A DNA stretch of 47,764 nucleotides from Accumulibacter sp. (GCF_029255125.1 NZ_JAPUVR010000107.1:1-47764); one strand, 5' to 3'; shown: positions 22,256 to 31,143, counted from the first letter of the stretch. The notes: a model not told the origin generated them from the letters alone. Program-made: numbers and translations.

Positions 22256-22684
22256 CTACTTGACGACCATCACTGGCAGGTCGGTCAGATGGATGACCCT
22301 GACCGTGACTGAACCGAGCAGCACGCCGGCCAGCGCGCCAAGCCCGCGCGCGCCCATGACGATCAGCGTGCAAGCGTGCCTCCTGGCGTACTCGGCGATA
22401 CTCGGTGCCGTTTCGCCGACCAGCACATGGCTGGAGTAGATCAGTCCAGCGGCCTCAAGGCGAGCACGGGCGATCCGTAGTGCCGCGTCGCCAGCCTCCC
22501 GGTGATAGTCCTGAACCACGCCGTCATCGATAAAGCGGGTCACATCAGCCGGTAGCGGCGCCTGTACGTTAACCAGATGAATCTGCGGTCTGACCGCGTC
22601 TTCTACCGCGTGTCGGATGACATGTTCAACGGCGTGAACTGCTGCCGGCGAGCCGTCGACCGGGACGAGCCAGACTGCGCTCAT
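22256..22684 (-). CDS. Universal stress protein (UspA family)
   Basis: A 142-residue single-domain Usp. The N-terminal VPVDGS motif and the C-terminal ATP-binding pattern GARGLGALAGVLLGSVTVRV (about 111-130, G-2x-G-9x-G-S/T) are both present, so this belongs to the nucleotide-binding type. The ATG overlaps the terC stop (ATGA), suggesting coupling. Role: stress adaptation, precise function unknown. Confidence 0.93.
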   Translation of the reverse strand: MSAVWLVPVDGSPAAVHAVEHVIRHAVEDAVRPQIHLVNVQAPLPADVTRFIDDGVVQDYHREAGDAALRIARARLEAAGLIYSSHVLVGETAPSIAEYARRHACTLIVMGARGLGALAGVLLGSVTVRVIHLTDLPVMVVK

Positions 22685-23427
22685 GTCTTGTCTCCTTTGC
22701 TTTCTCGCTGCCTCAGCGGGTCTGGATCCTGGTCGACCAGCCCGAGATTTCTTCTTCCCGCCAGTCGCTTGCCAACGAAGACGACAAGCAGCGCGCCAAG
22801 AGCCGATGCGGCGTATGCAGAATGCGGAATGATCGCGCGCACTGTTGCCGGCAATCCCGGGTCACTGATCAGCATGCCGCCGCCGATCCAGCCGAGTAAG
22901 GCGCCGCCGGCCGTGATCACGATCGGGAAGCGGTCCATCAACGTCAGCACGAGTTTGCTGCCCCAAACGACAATCGGTATGGAAACCGCGATTCCGAAGA
23001 CGACCAGGACGATCGATCCGTGCGCTGCGCCGGCGACCGCAATCACATTGTCGATGCTCATCACGGCGTCGGCGACGATGATTGTCTTGATCGCGCCGAT
23101 CAATGTTGTGCTCCCAGCGACATCGCCGTGCCCGTCCTCGCCGTCGTTTTCCGGCTGAATCAGCTTGATGCCGATCCAGAAGAGCAGCACGCCACCGACG
23201 ATCTTCAGGTAGGGGATGGTGAGCAGTTGCAGGGCAAAATAGATGAGGACGACGCGCAGCCCGATGGCGCCCAGTACACCCCAGAAAATCCCGCGATTGC
23301 GCTGTCTTTCGGGCAGCCGCCGGCAGGCCAGGGCGATGACCACGGCATTATCGCCGCCGAGCAGAATATCGATGGCGATAATTTGCAGGACCGAGATCCA
23401 GAATGCCGTTGAAGCGAAATCAGGCAT
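22681..23427 (-). CDS. TerC/YjbE-family integral membrane protein
   Basis: A 248-residue inner-membrane protein with about seven hydrophobic segments. The TerC signature is present in two copies: ILLGGDNAVVIALA (about 22-35) and VMSIDNVIAVAGA (about 122-134), whose Asp and Asn residues are the presumed metal site. Relatives export manganese and can load metals onto exported enzymes. It lies first in a two-gene unit with the universal stress gene. The 350-base upstream region contains stem-loops; I could not confirm a manganese riboswitch there. Confidence 0.9.
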   Translation of the reverse strand: MPDFASTAFWISVLQIIAIDILLGGDNAVVIALACRRLPERQRNRGIFWGVLGAIGLRVVLIYFALQLLTIPYLKIVGGVLLFWIGIKLIQPENDGEDGHGDVAGSTTLIGAIKTIIVADAVMSIDNVIAVAGAAHGSIVLVVFGIAVSIPIVVWGSKLVLTLMDRFPIVITAGGALLGWIGGGMLISDPGLPATVRAIIPHSAYAASALGALLVVFVGKRLAGRRNLGLVDQDPDPLRQRESKGDKT

Positions 23428-23778
23428 GGCGCGTCTGTCTTTCAGGCGGGTGCCGGCCGTTCGACTCCTTGTTCAGGAGTGGTCGGCGGCACTTTGAATG
23501 CGGACGAAGGGCGCCGCCAAGCGGCAGCGTCCAGCCCGGATTCTCGCACAGATTCCGCCCGCCCGCCGTTTTGTCGTCTGGCTTCGCGCCGTCCGGCCGA
23601 GCGGGAAAACGGGCGGCGCCGGGCAGGACGGCGCCACCTTGTGATGGGGCAGCGGTCGCTGAGCGCTGCCGCCCGATGCGCTGCCTGGGCCCGCCCGATC
23701 ATCGCCAGGCTTGCTGTCCAGCCAGCCTGCGGGCTTGCTGGCTAGCGCGTGCCGGGCGCCTTCGCCTGGGCGGGGGCC
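23428..23778 (-). other. GC-rich leader region upstream of terC
   Basis: About 350 bases between terC and aceB. On the minus strand it holds a 6-bp hairpin (ACTCCT-GAACA-AGGAGT at 23464-23480), the segment CTGCCGC-TT-GGCGGCG further up, and near 23717-23740 a GC-rich hairpin that may lie at the end of aceB transcripts. No credible gene is seen. The region could be a structured 5' leader. Confidence 0.4.
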
Positions 23779-25377
23779 TCAGTCCATCGCTTCGTAAAGC
23801 GGCAAGGTCAGGAACTCCGGGTAGTCCGGAGTCAGCGACATCTTGTCGAAGATGACTGCTGCCCGGTCGTAGCTGGCGGTCTCCTCGCCCTGCGCGCTGA
23901 CCGTTGCTTTCACCTTGTCGAGTTCCTCGGGAATCATTGCGCGCACCATCTCTGCGGTCACTTTGCGGCCATCGTCGAGAATTCCTCTCGGCGAGACGAC
24001 CCATTGCCAGACCTGCGAGCGCGAAATTTCAGCCGTCGCCGCGTCTTCCATCAGATTGTGGATCGGCACGCAGCCGTTGCCGGCAAGCCAGCTCCCCAGG
24101 TAGTGGATGCCGACATTGACGTTGTTGCGCAAACCGGCCTCGGTGATTGGCTGCGACGGCTGGAAGTTCAGGAAGTCAGCCGCGCTGAAGGTCTCCTCGC
24201 GCTGCTTCTCCCACTGATTCGGTCGGTCGCCGAGGACCTTGCGAAATTCTTCGGCGGCGATCTCGACCAGGCCTGGATGGGCAACCCAGCCACCGTCGAA
24301 ACCGTCGTTGGCGTCGCGCGCCTTGTCGTGGCGGATTCCGGCGAGTGCCTTCTCGTTCGCCACCGGGTCGTTCTTGATTGGGATCAGCGCGCTCATGCCA
24401 CCCATCGCCGGTGCCCCGCGTTTGTGGCAGACCTTGACCAGCTGCAGCGCATAGCTACGCATGAAAGGTACCTCCATCGTGATGGCGCCCCGGTTGGCCA
24501 AACAGAAGTCGGCGTTCTTCTTGAACTTCTTGATGCAGGAAAAAATGTAGTCCCAGCGCCCGGCGTTCAGCCCGGCCGAATGTTCACGCAGCTCGTAGAG
24601 GATCTCTTCCATCTCGAAGGTGGCGAGAATCGTTTCGACGAGAACGGTGGCCTTGATCGTACCGCGCGGCAGGCCGATGTGTTCCTGCGCCATGATGAAG
24701 ATGTCGTTCCACAGGCGCGCCTCGTGATGCGATTCCATCTTCGGCAGGTAGAAATAGGGTCCGGCACCGCGCGCGATTTGCTCCTTCGCATTGTGGAAGA
24801 AGACGAGCGCGAAATCGAAGATGCCTCCAGAAACGCGCTGCCCATCGATCGTCACGTGCTTCTCGTCAAGGTGCCAACCGCGCGGGCGAATCTGCAGGGT
24901 CGCGATCTGCGGGTTGAGCGAGTACTCCTTTCCTGCCTCGTTGGTGAATGAGAGCTGTCGCCGGATGGCTTTATAGAGGTTGATCTGCCCCTGAATCTGG
25001 TTGTCCCATTTCGGGCTGTTCGAGTCCTCGAAGTCCGTCATGTACGAGTCGGCGCCCGAGTTGAAGGCATTGATGATCATCTTCGCTTCGACCGGGCCGG
25101 TGATCTCGGTTCGCCGCCGCTCCAATGCCTTCGGCAGCGGCGCGATGCGCCAGTCGCCGTCGCGGATGGCCTGCGTTTCCGGCAGGAAGTCGGGCATTTC
25201 GCCGGCATCGATGCGCGCCTGGCGGGCGACGCGAGCCTGCAGGAGCTCCTGCCGGCGAGCTTCGAAGGCGCGGTGCAGTTTGGCGACCAGAGCCAGCGCA
25301 TCATGGCTCAGAATCGCTTCGTATTCGGGCTTGAGCGGCGCGTTGACGTGCACTCCGGCGGGCAGGTTGAGGCTCAT
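23779..25377 (-). CDS. aceB: Malate synthase A
   Basis: A 532-residue enzyme, the size of the compact A isoform. It condenses glyoxylate with acetyl-CoA to malate in the glyoxylate shunt. Family landmarks are FMTDFEDS-like YMTDFEDSNSP (about 112-122), IRPRGWHLDEKH, FYLPKMESHHEARLW, GRWDYIFSCIKK, and GGMSALIPIK. The catalytic base Asp lies in the C-terminal NLMEDAATAEISR segment. AGGAG stands 8 bases before the ATG. A divergent LysR-type gene lies 116 bases away and is the likely regulator. Isocitrate lyase is not in the window. Confidence 0.96.
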   Translation of the reverse strand: MSLNLPAGVHVNAPLKPEYEAILSHDALALVAKLHRAFEARRQELLQARVARQARIDAGEMPDFLPETQAIRDGDWRIAPLPKALERRRTEITGPVEAKMIINAFNSGADSYMTDFEDSNSPKWDNQIQGQINLYKAIRRQLSFTNEAGKEYSLNPQIATLQIRPRGWHLDEKHVTIDGQRVSGGIFDFALVFFHNAKEQIARGAGPYFYLPKMESHHEARLWNDIFIMAQEHIGLPRGTIKATVLVETILATFEMEEILYELREHSAGLNAGRWDYIFSCIKKFKKNADFCLANRGAITMEVPFMRSYALQLVKVCHKRGAPAMGGMSALIPIKNDPVANEKALAGIRHDKARDANDGFDGGWVAHPGLVEIAAEEFRKVLGDRPNQWEKQREETFSAADFLNFQPSQPITEAGLRNNVNVGIHYLGSWLAGNGCVPIHNLMEDAATAEISRSQVWQWVVSPRGILDDGRKVTAEMVRAMIPEELDKVKATVSAQGEETASYDRAAVIFDKMSLTPDYPEFLTLPLYEAMD

Positions 25378-25416
25378 GCGTGGGCTCCTATCGGTAGAGG
25401 GGTGGACTGTACGGCT

Positions 25417-25487
25417 ATTCTATTGGACCGCACAAAGGAAGAGAAGGGCGTAGAAAATCAAAGTATTTTTTACTTCTGGTATAGAAT
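25417..25487. promoter_or_regulatory. Divergent aceB / LysR promoter region
   Basis: A TAGAAT -10 box on the minus strand (25417-25422) points to aceB, and a TAGAAT on the plus strand (25482-25487) points to the LysR gene. They form the mirror-image pair ATTCTAT / ATAGAAT 64 bases apart. The stretch between is A/T-rich for this genome. Neither has a good -35, as expected for activator-dependent promoters. The LysR transcript would begin at or within a few bases of its GTG start. Confidence 0.45.
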
Positions 25488-25493
25488 GCCTGC

Positions 25494-26399
25494 GTGGATC
25501 AGGTGAAACAGATTCAAGCGTTCGTCAATTCGGCAACCCGCGGCAGTCTCTCTGCTGCGGCAAAGCTGGAGGCGGTGACGCCGGCCGTGATCGGTCGCCG
25601 ACTCGACGCGCTGGAGATGCGCCTGGGCGTGAAACTGCTGCTGCGCACGACGCGCAAGCTTTCGTTGACCTTCGAGGGGCAGGCCTTTCTCGAAGACTGC
25701 CAACGCATACTCAACGACCTGGCGAGCGCTGAAGCGGCTGTTTCGCTCGGCGGGGTACGTGCCACTGGTCATCTGAAGGTGTCGGCGCCGGCGGGTTTCG
25801 GGCGGCGCCATGTGGCGCCGCAGGTCGCCCTGTTCATGCAGGCCAATCCGGGCATTACCGTTCGTCTGGATCTCACCGATCGCCTGGTCGATCTGCTGAA
25901 CGAAGGCGTCGATTGCGCGGTACGCATTGGCGAGATGCCGGATTCGAGCCTGGCGAGCAGCAAGCTCGGCGAGATGCAGCGGGTGGTCGTCGCCAGCCCG
26001 GCGTATCTGCAGCTGCATGGCGCGCCGCGTACCCCGGCTGACCTGTCGGCGCACAACTGCCTAGCGCTCGATCAGCAGCGGGGCTGGGCCTTGCGCCAGA
26101 CACCCGGCGGAGAAGTCACGAATCAAAAGGTCGCAGGAAGCTTCGAGTGCAATGACGGTGCTGTCCTGCACGCCTGGGTGCTGGCGGGAAGAGGTCTCGC
26201 CTGGCGGTCGATCTGGGAGGTGGGAGACGATCTCGACAGCGGTCGTCTGGTGGCTTTACTAGAGGACTACGCGCCGCCGCCGGTTGGCATCTACGCTGTT
26301 TTTCCGCAGCGCCGGCACTTGCCGCTGCGGGTGAGACTGTTCATCGATCAGTTGAAGACGATCTTCGGCAAGCCCGAGTACTGGGGGAGTGGCAAGTAG
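25494..26399 (+). CDS. LysR-family transcriptional regulator
   Basis: A 301-residue regulator. The N-terminal winged helix-turn-helix (1-60) reads FVNSATRGSLSAAAKLEAVTPAVIGRRLDALE, and the periplasmic-binding-protein-like effector domain runs from about 90. The GTG start is used because no in-frame ATG fits; translation opens MDQVKQIQAF. The layout back to back with aceB suggests control of malate synthase, but the effector is unknown. A GC-rich inverted repeat (CGCCCG-AA-CGGGCG) follows the stop within 30 bases and may help stop transcription. Confidence 0.93.
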   Translation: MDQVKQIQAFVNSATRGSLSAAAKLEAVTPAVIGRRLDALEMRLGVKLLLRTTRKLSLTFEGQAFLEDCQRILNDLASAEAAVSLGGVRATGHLKVSAPAGFGRRHVAPQVALFMQANPGITVRLDLTDRLVDLLNEGVDCAVRIGEMPDSSLASSKLGEMQRVVVASPAYLQLHGAPRTPADLSAHNCLALDQQRGWALRQTPGGEVTNQKVAGSFECNDGAVLHAWVLAGRGLAWRSIWEVGDDLDSGRLVALLEDYAPPPVGIYAVFPQRRHLPLRVRLFIDQLKTIFGKPEYWGSGK

Positions 26400-26518
26400 G
26401 CGAGAGCCCGCCCGAACGGGCGCCTTGCGTGCCAAATTCCGCCTGACAGGGGCGAGCCACTGGCCGTTGGCCGGTCGGCAAACACTTGCCCAGCGTCTGG
26501 CTTTATCCGCCGGCACGG

Positions 26519-26725
26519 TCATTTGGCTATGGCGCTGGCTTTTCTGGCCGCACGGAGCAAGGCTTTGCGGGCTTTCTCGGCGCGGATGTGGGCGAGCGCC
26601 TGGGCTCGATTGCACTCCTTGCAGTACGAGTGGAGGCCGTCGGAACTGCGGGAGTTCTTGTGGAAATCAAGCACAGATTTCTCCTGCTTGCACTTGACAC
26701 ACACTTTGGTCTCTTTTGTATTCAT
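26519..26725 (-). CDS. Small zinc-ribbon-like protein with two CxxC pairs
   Basis: A 68-residue basic protein. It contains CVKC (about 9-12) and CKEC (about 35-38) with FHKNSRSSDGLHSYC between, then an Ala/Arg/Lys-rich helical tail. The pair of CxxC knuckles and the SDGLHSYCKEC phrase resemble the N-terminal zinc knuckle of some HNH nucleases and phage proteins, but no nuclease motif is present. Codon use is less GC-biased than in neighbours. It could be a solo knuckle protein or a remnant of a mobile gene. Confidence 0.65.
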   Translation of the reverse strand: MNTKETKVCVKCKQEKSVLDFHKNSRSSDGLHSYCKECNRAQALAHIRAEKARKALLRAARKASAIAK

Positions 26726-27217
26726 GGCAGTTGTTCGCTGGGGTGGGTAGTTGTGAACATGAAGCTCATCAGTGTTGTTTCTGGTTTTGGCAAGGCCATT
26801 TGTATTTTCTATCCTTGAATCCTACGCCAGCACCTTAGGCGATAGGACACCGTGTTTTGGAGACTCTTCGTCCCGGCTCGCCCGGCGTTTCGCCAGCGAA
26901 CCCGCGTCAGCTTTCGTTCGCGCTGTTACAGGCATGAATTGTTGACCTAATTCGGTCGAAGGCAAGTGACGTGCGTCACGCTTTACATTAGGTTGTTTGA
27001 GCGCAAGGCAGGTGGTACGGCGGTTCGCCGACGAGCCACCGGGCGTGGCTTCTTGGGCCAGCGAGAGCGCTACCCTCGGCGCGCGGCAACCGGGAGACTC
27101 GATCCGCCCGGTATTTTGGCGGTTCGCCGAACTCCGGTTGAATTCGCCGAGTTGATCGCGTCTGAGCAGTTTGTTAATCTGTTACGTCGGCAATCCAGCC
27201 TCGCATAGTGCGGGAAG
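26726..27217. other. 490-base non-coding region with palindrome and repeats
   Basis: No credible gene is seen here. The region is locally A/T-rich (about 26740-26820), unusual in this window. It holds the palindrome at 26966-26979 and two copies of GGCGGTTCGCCGA (27019-27031 and 27118-27130), each able to form a small hairpin. A larger stem GGTGG...CCACC (27011-27040) encloses the first copy. Confidence 0.5.
26966..26979. promoter_or_regulatory. Perfect palindrome GTGA-N6-TCAC (CRP-type site)
   Basis: GTGACGTGCGTCAC is a perfect inverted repeat with the half-sites GTGA and TCAC spaced by 6, the core of CRP/Vfr-family operators. It lies about 240 bases before the DUF456 start. TTTACA follows 2 bases later, but no good -10 is placed after it. 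Which gene it controls is unclear. Confidence 0.4.
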
Positions 27218-27700
27218 ATGATGAGTGATGTTTGGTGGGTTCTCGCCTGGGCGGCGATGATTTGCGGTCTGCTGGGCGTCTTCCTGCCGCTGGTGCCGGG
27301 TATTCCGCTTCTTTTTGGGGGAATGTTGCTGGCCGCGTGGCTTGATGATTTCACGCGCATCTCGTCGTTCACCGTGCTGGTTCTCGCCTTGGTCGCGCTG
27401 GCTGCGTGGTTGTTCGAATTGCTCGCCTCGGTCTGGGGCGTCAAACGCGTCGGGGCCAGTGGGCTGGCCATCGCCGGTGCAGGAATCGGTGCGGCGATCG
27501 GAATTTTCGCTGGTTTGCCCGGGCTCATCCTCGGCCCGGTGGTCGGCGCGATCTGTGGCGAGTACTTGGCGCGCCGTGACGAAGGCCGCGCTGTGCGCGC
27601 CGGAGCAGCCGCTGGAATCGGCTTCATCGTCGCCGCTGTCGGCAAGGTGGCGTTTGCCGTGGCTATGGCGGCCGTGTTTGCCTTCGCGTGGTTCGTCTAG
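27218..27700 (+). CDS. DUF456 membrane protein
   Basis: A 160-residue hydrophobic protein with four to five membrane segments. Conserved DUF456 features are LGVFLPLVPGIPLLFGG near the N-terminus and the Gly-rich stretch with LPGLILGPVVGAICGEYL (about 100-117). Function unknown; relatives are small inner-membrane proteins. GGGAAG lies just before two adjacent ATG codons (27218 and 27221). A short GC-rich stem (27732-27755) lies between its end and the convergent bioD. Confidence 0.85.
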   Translation: MMSDVWWVLAWAAMICGLLGVFLPLVPGIPLLFGGMLLAAWLDDFTRISSFTVLVLALVALAAWLFELLASVWGVKRVGASGLAIAGAGIGAAIGIFAGLPGLILGPVVGAICGEYLARRDEGRAVRAGAAAGIGFIVAAVGKVAFAVAMAAVFAFAWFV

Positions 27701-27772
27701 CGTCCGGCCTCCGTTCAGAGGATTCGGGCGGCAGCCGATGCCTGGAGCACGGCTGGCTGTAGCGCGTCGCGC

Positions 27773-28480
27773 TTAGCGCTGGCCAGCCGGAGGTCCAGCC
27801 CAGGCAGGCGAAGCCGCCTGAACCGGGAGCTGAAGCCGGCGTGCCGCATCCAGGCTGGTCACTGCGTGTTCGACGACGCCGATCAGCGGCGCGTCCAGCC
27901 TGTTGCGCAAGGTCGTCAGGTTCTCGTCGAAACGCGACATCGCCGGGTCGATCCGGTTTGCCACCCAGCCCGCCAGCGTCAGGCCGCGAGCGTTAATGGC
28001 CTGGGCCGTCAATAGGGCATGGTTGATGCACCCAAGCCGCATGCCGACGACCAGGATCAGCGGCAAGCCGAGCACCGCCGCCAGGTCGGTGGTATCGGTC
28101 GATTCATCGAGCGGCACGCAGAAGCCGCCGACACCTTCGACGACGATTGCGTCGGCCATTGTCCGCAGCTTGGCGAAACAGGCGCCGATCCGTTGGATGT
28201 CAATCGCCTGCCCTTCTTCGCGTGCCGCAATGTGCGGCGCAATGGCGGCGCGTAAGGCGTAGGGGTTGACCAGTTCGCGCGCCGGGTGGAATGACGAAGC
28301 GGCGAGCAGCCGCTCGACATCGTCGTTGCGCCCTTGCGCGTCGCAACCCGCTGCCACCGGCTTCATGGCGATCGCCGTCAGCCCTTGTTGGCGCAGGGCG
28401 TGCAACAGCGCACAGGCAACGAATGTCTTGCCGATTTCCGTATCGGTACCGGTGATGAACCAGGCGGCTTGGCTGTTCAT
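27773..28480 (-). CDS. bioD: Dethiobiotin synthetase
   Basis: A 235-residue P-loop enzyme that makes dethiobiotin from DAPA, CO2 and ATP. The nucleotide-binding loop GTDTEIGKT is at 11-19, the substrate Lys in MKPVAAGC (about 39-46), and VVEGVGGFCVPL (about 112-123) is the second ATP and Mg site. It is the last gene of the biotin operon, with an ATGA-type overlap with bioC. The C-terminal 15 residues are rich in Pro and Ala. Confidence 0.96.
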   Translation of the reverse strand: MNSQAAWFITGTDTEIGKTFVACALLHALRQQGLTAIAMKPVAAGCDAQGRNDDVERLLAASSFHPARELVNPYALRAAIAPHIAAREEGQAIDIQRIGACFAKLRTMADAIVVEGVGGFCVPLDESTDTTDLAAVLGLPLILVVGMRLGCINHALLTAQAINARGLTLAGWVANRIDPAMSRFDENLTTLRNRLDAPLIGVVEHAVTSLDAARRLQLPVQAASPAWAGPPAGQR

Positions 28481-29265
28481 GTGCGTGCGTAGGCCAGAAT
28501 TACGTCATAACGCGCGGGCAAGCCGGCGACCGTGCGATGCCGTTCGTAGGCTGACTGCACCTGCTGCCACGCCTTTCGTCCGAGCATGCCGCGCCGTCCG
28601 TCGTCACCCACCGAATTGGCTCCGATCTCCTTGACTGCCCGCAGCAGCGAGCGCAAGTCGCCATAGTGCAGCTGAACTGCTTCTCGCTCCACCCTGATCG
28701 CCGAAAAGCCAGCCTGCACCAAGGCCTCGCCGACGGCTTGCGGCTCGCTGAAGCCGAGTGTATGCCGATAGCTGTCGACGCCGACAAAGGCCTCGCGCAA
28801 TTCGCGAAACGTTTCCGGGCCGAGTGTGCTCAACGCCACTTCGCCGCCAGGCTGCAGGACGCGTCGCGCTTCGGCAAGCGCAAGCCGCAGGTCGCACCAC
28901 TGCACGGTCAGACTTGACCACCAGAGGGCGAAGCGCTGATCCGCGAAAGGCAGTGCCTCGATGTCGGCAGCGACACAAACGGCGGCCTCGTGGCGGGCAA
29001 TGCTCAGCATCCTCGGGGCGAAGTCGACCCCGACGATTGCCGCAGCCGGCCAGCGCTTGTGCAGAAGGCGGGCGCCAAAACCCGTGCCGCATCCGGCATC
29101 CAGGATACTGGCGGGGGCAGAGCGTGGCGTGCAGCCGGCCAGCAGGCGTTCGCAGACGCGGCGCTGGAGGACGGCGGCCGCATCGTAGGACGCGGCGCTG
29201 CGATCGAAGGATTCGCGCACGCGCCGCTTAGGCGGCACTTGCGCGTTGGCAGAAATCGACGACAT
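28477..29265 (-). CDS. bioC: Malonyl-ACP O-methyltransferase
   Basis: A 262-residue methyltransferase that caps malonyl-ACP at the start of pimelate synthesis. The N-terminus has the BioC pattern VRESFDRSAASYDAAAVLQ (about 16-34), followed by SAM-binding ILDAGCGTGFG (54-64). The start (MSSISANAQ) lies inside the end of bioH, an overlap of 38 bases, and no nearer start fits. It is the partner of bioH, which removes the methyl ester later. Confidence 0.94.
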   Translation of the reverse strand: MSSISANAQVPPKRRVRESFDRSAASYDAAAVLQRRVCERLLAGCTPRSAPASILDAGCGTGFGARLLHKRWPAAAIVGVDFAPRMLSIARHEAAVCVAADIEALPFADQRFALWWSSLTVQWCDLRLALAEARRVLQPGGEVALSTLGPETFRELREAFVGVDSYRHTLGFSEPQAVGEALVQAGFSAIRVEREAVQLHYGDLRSLLRAVKEIGANSVGDDGRRGMLGRKAWQQVQSAYERHRTVAGLPARYDVILAYART

Positions 29266-29992
29266 GACGGACGAAACGTTCGCCGTTGGCGAGAAAGGGC
29301 GCGTGCCCGGCCGCTGGGAAGACCTCGAGGCGGGCGCGTGGCAGCATGCGCTCCTGCCACTGTGCAGCGGCGAGCGGGTTGAGCGGGTCATTTGCTCCGT
29401 GCAACAGCAGACAGGGCTGGCACAGGTCACGCATTTTCTGGCGCAGATCGACTTCGCGCAGCCAGTCGAGTCCCCGCCGCAGAGTGCTCGCTGCGGGCGT
29501 CGGTGACTCGCGCAGGGCAAGCAGGAGCGCTCGCGTGAGCTGGCGGGGGTCGTCTTCTCCTTGGCTGATCAGCGCGGCAAAGCGCTGCAGCGTCTGCTCG
29601 GGCTGATCTTGCACCTGGCTCGCAAAGCGGTCGAGCAGTTCTGCGCTTTGCGCTGCCGGCCAGTCCTCGTCGCACGTGAAGCGCGGCGTGCCGCCAACCA
29701 GAATCAAGGCGGCGACTCGCTCAGGGCATGACAAGGCGGCGCGTATCGCGAGCGACGCCCCGAGCGACCAGGCGCAGAGCGTGACCCCTGCGGGCAGTGA
29801 TTCGATCAGGCGCTGGGCAGTTTGTGCGAAGTCCTTACCGTCGTCGGGCTGCGACCCGTATCCCGGCAGGTCGAGCACGTGCACCCGGCAACCGCGCGCC
29901 AGTGGGTCGACCAGTGGCTGCCAGACGTAGGCGCCAATTCCCCAGCCGTGGAGCAGTGCAAGCTCGGGGCCGCTCCCGCGAATCAGCCGCAT
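29228..29992 (-). CDS. bioH: Pimeloyl-ACP methyl ester carboxylesterase
   Basis: A 254-residue alpha/beta hydrolase. The catalytic triad is Ser76 in CAWSLGAS, Asp202 in GANDPLNP and His230 in AGHAPF, and the oxyanion-loop LLHGWGIG is at about 13-20. BioH cleaves the methyl ester of pimeloyl-ACP, ending the chain-building phase. It overlaps bioF by 10 bases upstream and bioC by 38 downstream. Confidence 0.94.
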   Translation of the reverse strand: MRLIRGSGPELALLHGWGIGAYVWQPLVDPLARGCRVHVLDLPGYGSQPDDGKDFAQTAQRLIESLPAGVTLCAWSLGASLAIRAALSCPERVAALILVGGTPRFTCDEDWPAAQSAELLDRFASQVQDQPEQTLQRFAALISQGEDDPRQLTRALLLALRESPTPAASTLRRGLDWLREVDLRQKMRDLCQPCLLLHGANDPLNPLAAAQWQERMLPRARLEVFPAAGHAPFLANGERFVRHVVDFCQRASAA

Positions 29993-31143
29993 GCCAAGTC
30001 ACGCAGGTTGTCCACCAGCAAGCCGACTTGTTCGCTGCTGTGTGCCGCGCTCAGCGAAATGCGTAGGCGCGCCGTCCCCGGCGGTACCGTTGGTGGGCGG
30101 ATCGCCGGCACCCAGAGGCCGCGTTCGTAGAGGGCATCGGCCAGCGCAACGGTAGTCTGGTTGTCGCCGACGACGACTGGCTGGATGGCGCTCGCCGAGG
30201 GCAGCAGGCGCCAGCGCGTGCCGGCCAGACCATCACGCAATTGCGCCGTCAGCCGCCAAAGGTGCTGGCGCAGGGCGTCGCCGCGAGCAATCAGATCGAG
30301 GCTGGCGGACAGTGCGACCGCGATCAGCGGGCTGGCCGCGGTGGTGAAGATGTAGGTCCTGGCGCGCTGCATCAGCCAGGCGATGACCCGCTCGTCGCCG
30401 GCGACGAAGGCGCCAGCAGCCCCTGCTGCCTTGCCGAGCGTGCCCATGTAGAGCAGGCGGCGCGCGGCAGGCAGAGCGAAATGCGCCAAGCTACCGCGCC
30501 CGCGCGGACCGAGCACGCCGAAACCGTGCGCGTCGTCGACGACGAGCCAGGCATCATAGCGTTCGGCGAGCGCAAGCAAGCCGGGCAGGGGTGCCAGATC
30601 GCCATCCATGCTGAACACGGCATCGGTCAGGATGAGTTTGCGTTTGGCCTGGCTGTTCGCCAGCAAACGTTCCAGTGCCGCCAAGTCGCAGTGCGGATAA
30701 CGCTGGTGGTCGGCGCGCGCGAGTTGTGCGGCATCGATCAGCGACGCATGGTTCAAACGGTCGGCGAAAACCGCATCAGCGCGCCCAAGCAGAGCCGGAA
30801 CAATGCCCAGGTTAGCCATGTAACCGGTCGAGAAGAGCAGCGCTCGGGGAAAACCGACGAAGTCGGCAAGCTTGGCTTCAAGTTCCGCGTGCGGCGTCAG
30901 GTGACCGCTGACCAGGTGCGATGCACCGCTGCCGACGCCCCAGGCACGCGCGCCGGTGCAGGCTGCCTCGATCAGCGCCGGGTGAGCGCTCAGCCCGAGA
31001 TAGTCATTGCTGCAGAAGCTGATCAGCGTGCGGCCGTCCACTCTGGCGAGCGGTCCACACGGCCCCTCGAGCGTGCGTCGCCGACGCTGCAGGCCGTCGC
31101 GCTGCAGGCGGTCGAGTTCTTGCTCGAGTTCCTCCCAGATCAT
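29983..31143 (-). CDS. bioF: 8-amino-7-oxononanoate synthase
   Basis: A 386-residue PLP enzyme of the alpha-oxoamine synthase family that joins pimeloyl-ACP and alanine. Features are [13 protein letters not shown] (about 43-55), [10 protein letters not shown] (about 71-80), [12 protein letters not shown] (about 201-212), and the PLP Lys238 in MGTLGKAAG. It overlaps bioA by 4 bases. Confidence 0.97.
   Translation of the reverse strand: MIWEELEQELDRLQRDGLQRRRRTLEGPCGPLARVDGRTLISFCSNDYLGLSAHPALIEAACTGARAWGVGSGASHLVSGHLTPHAELEAKLADFVGFPRALLFSTGYMANLGIVPALLGRADAVFADRLNHASLIDAAQLARADHQRYPHCDLAALERLLANSQAKRKLILTDAVFSMDGDLAPLPGLLALAERYDAWLVVDDAHGFGVLGPRGRGSLAHFALPAARRLLYMGTLGKAAGAAGAFVAGDERVIAWLMQRARTYIFTTAASPLIAVALSASLDLIARGDALRQHLWRLTAQLRDGLAGTRWRLLPSASAIQPVVVGDNQTTVALADALYERGLWVPAIRPPTVPPGTARLRISLSAAHSSEQVGLLVDNLRDLACG

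Noticed and set aside
23428-23600. A yybP-ykoY manganese riboswitch upstream of terC.
   Set aside because: I could not identify the conserved core, so no riboswitch is annotated; left as a finding to be tested.
26982-27010. A complete CRP-dependent promoter (TTTACA plus a -10).
   Set aside because: The bases 17 positions after TTTACA do not resemble a -10 hexamer.
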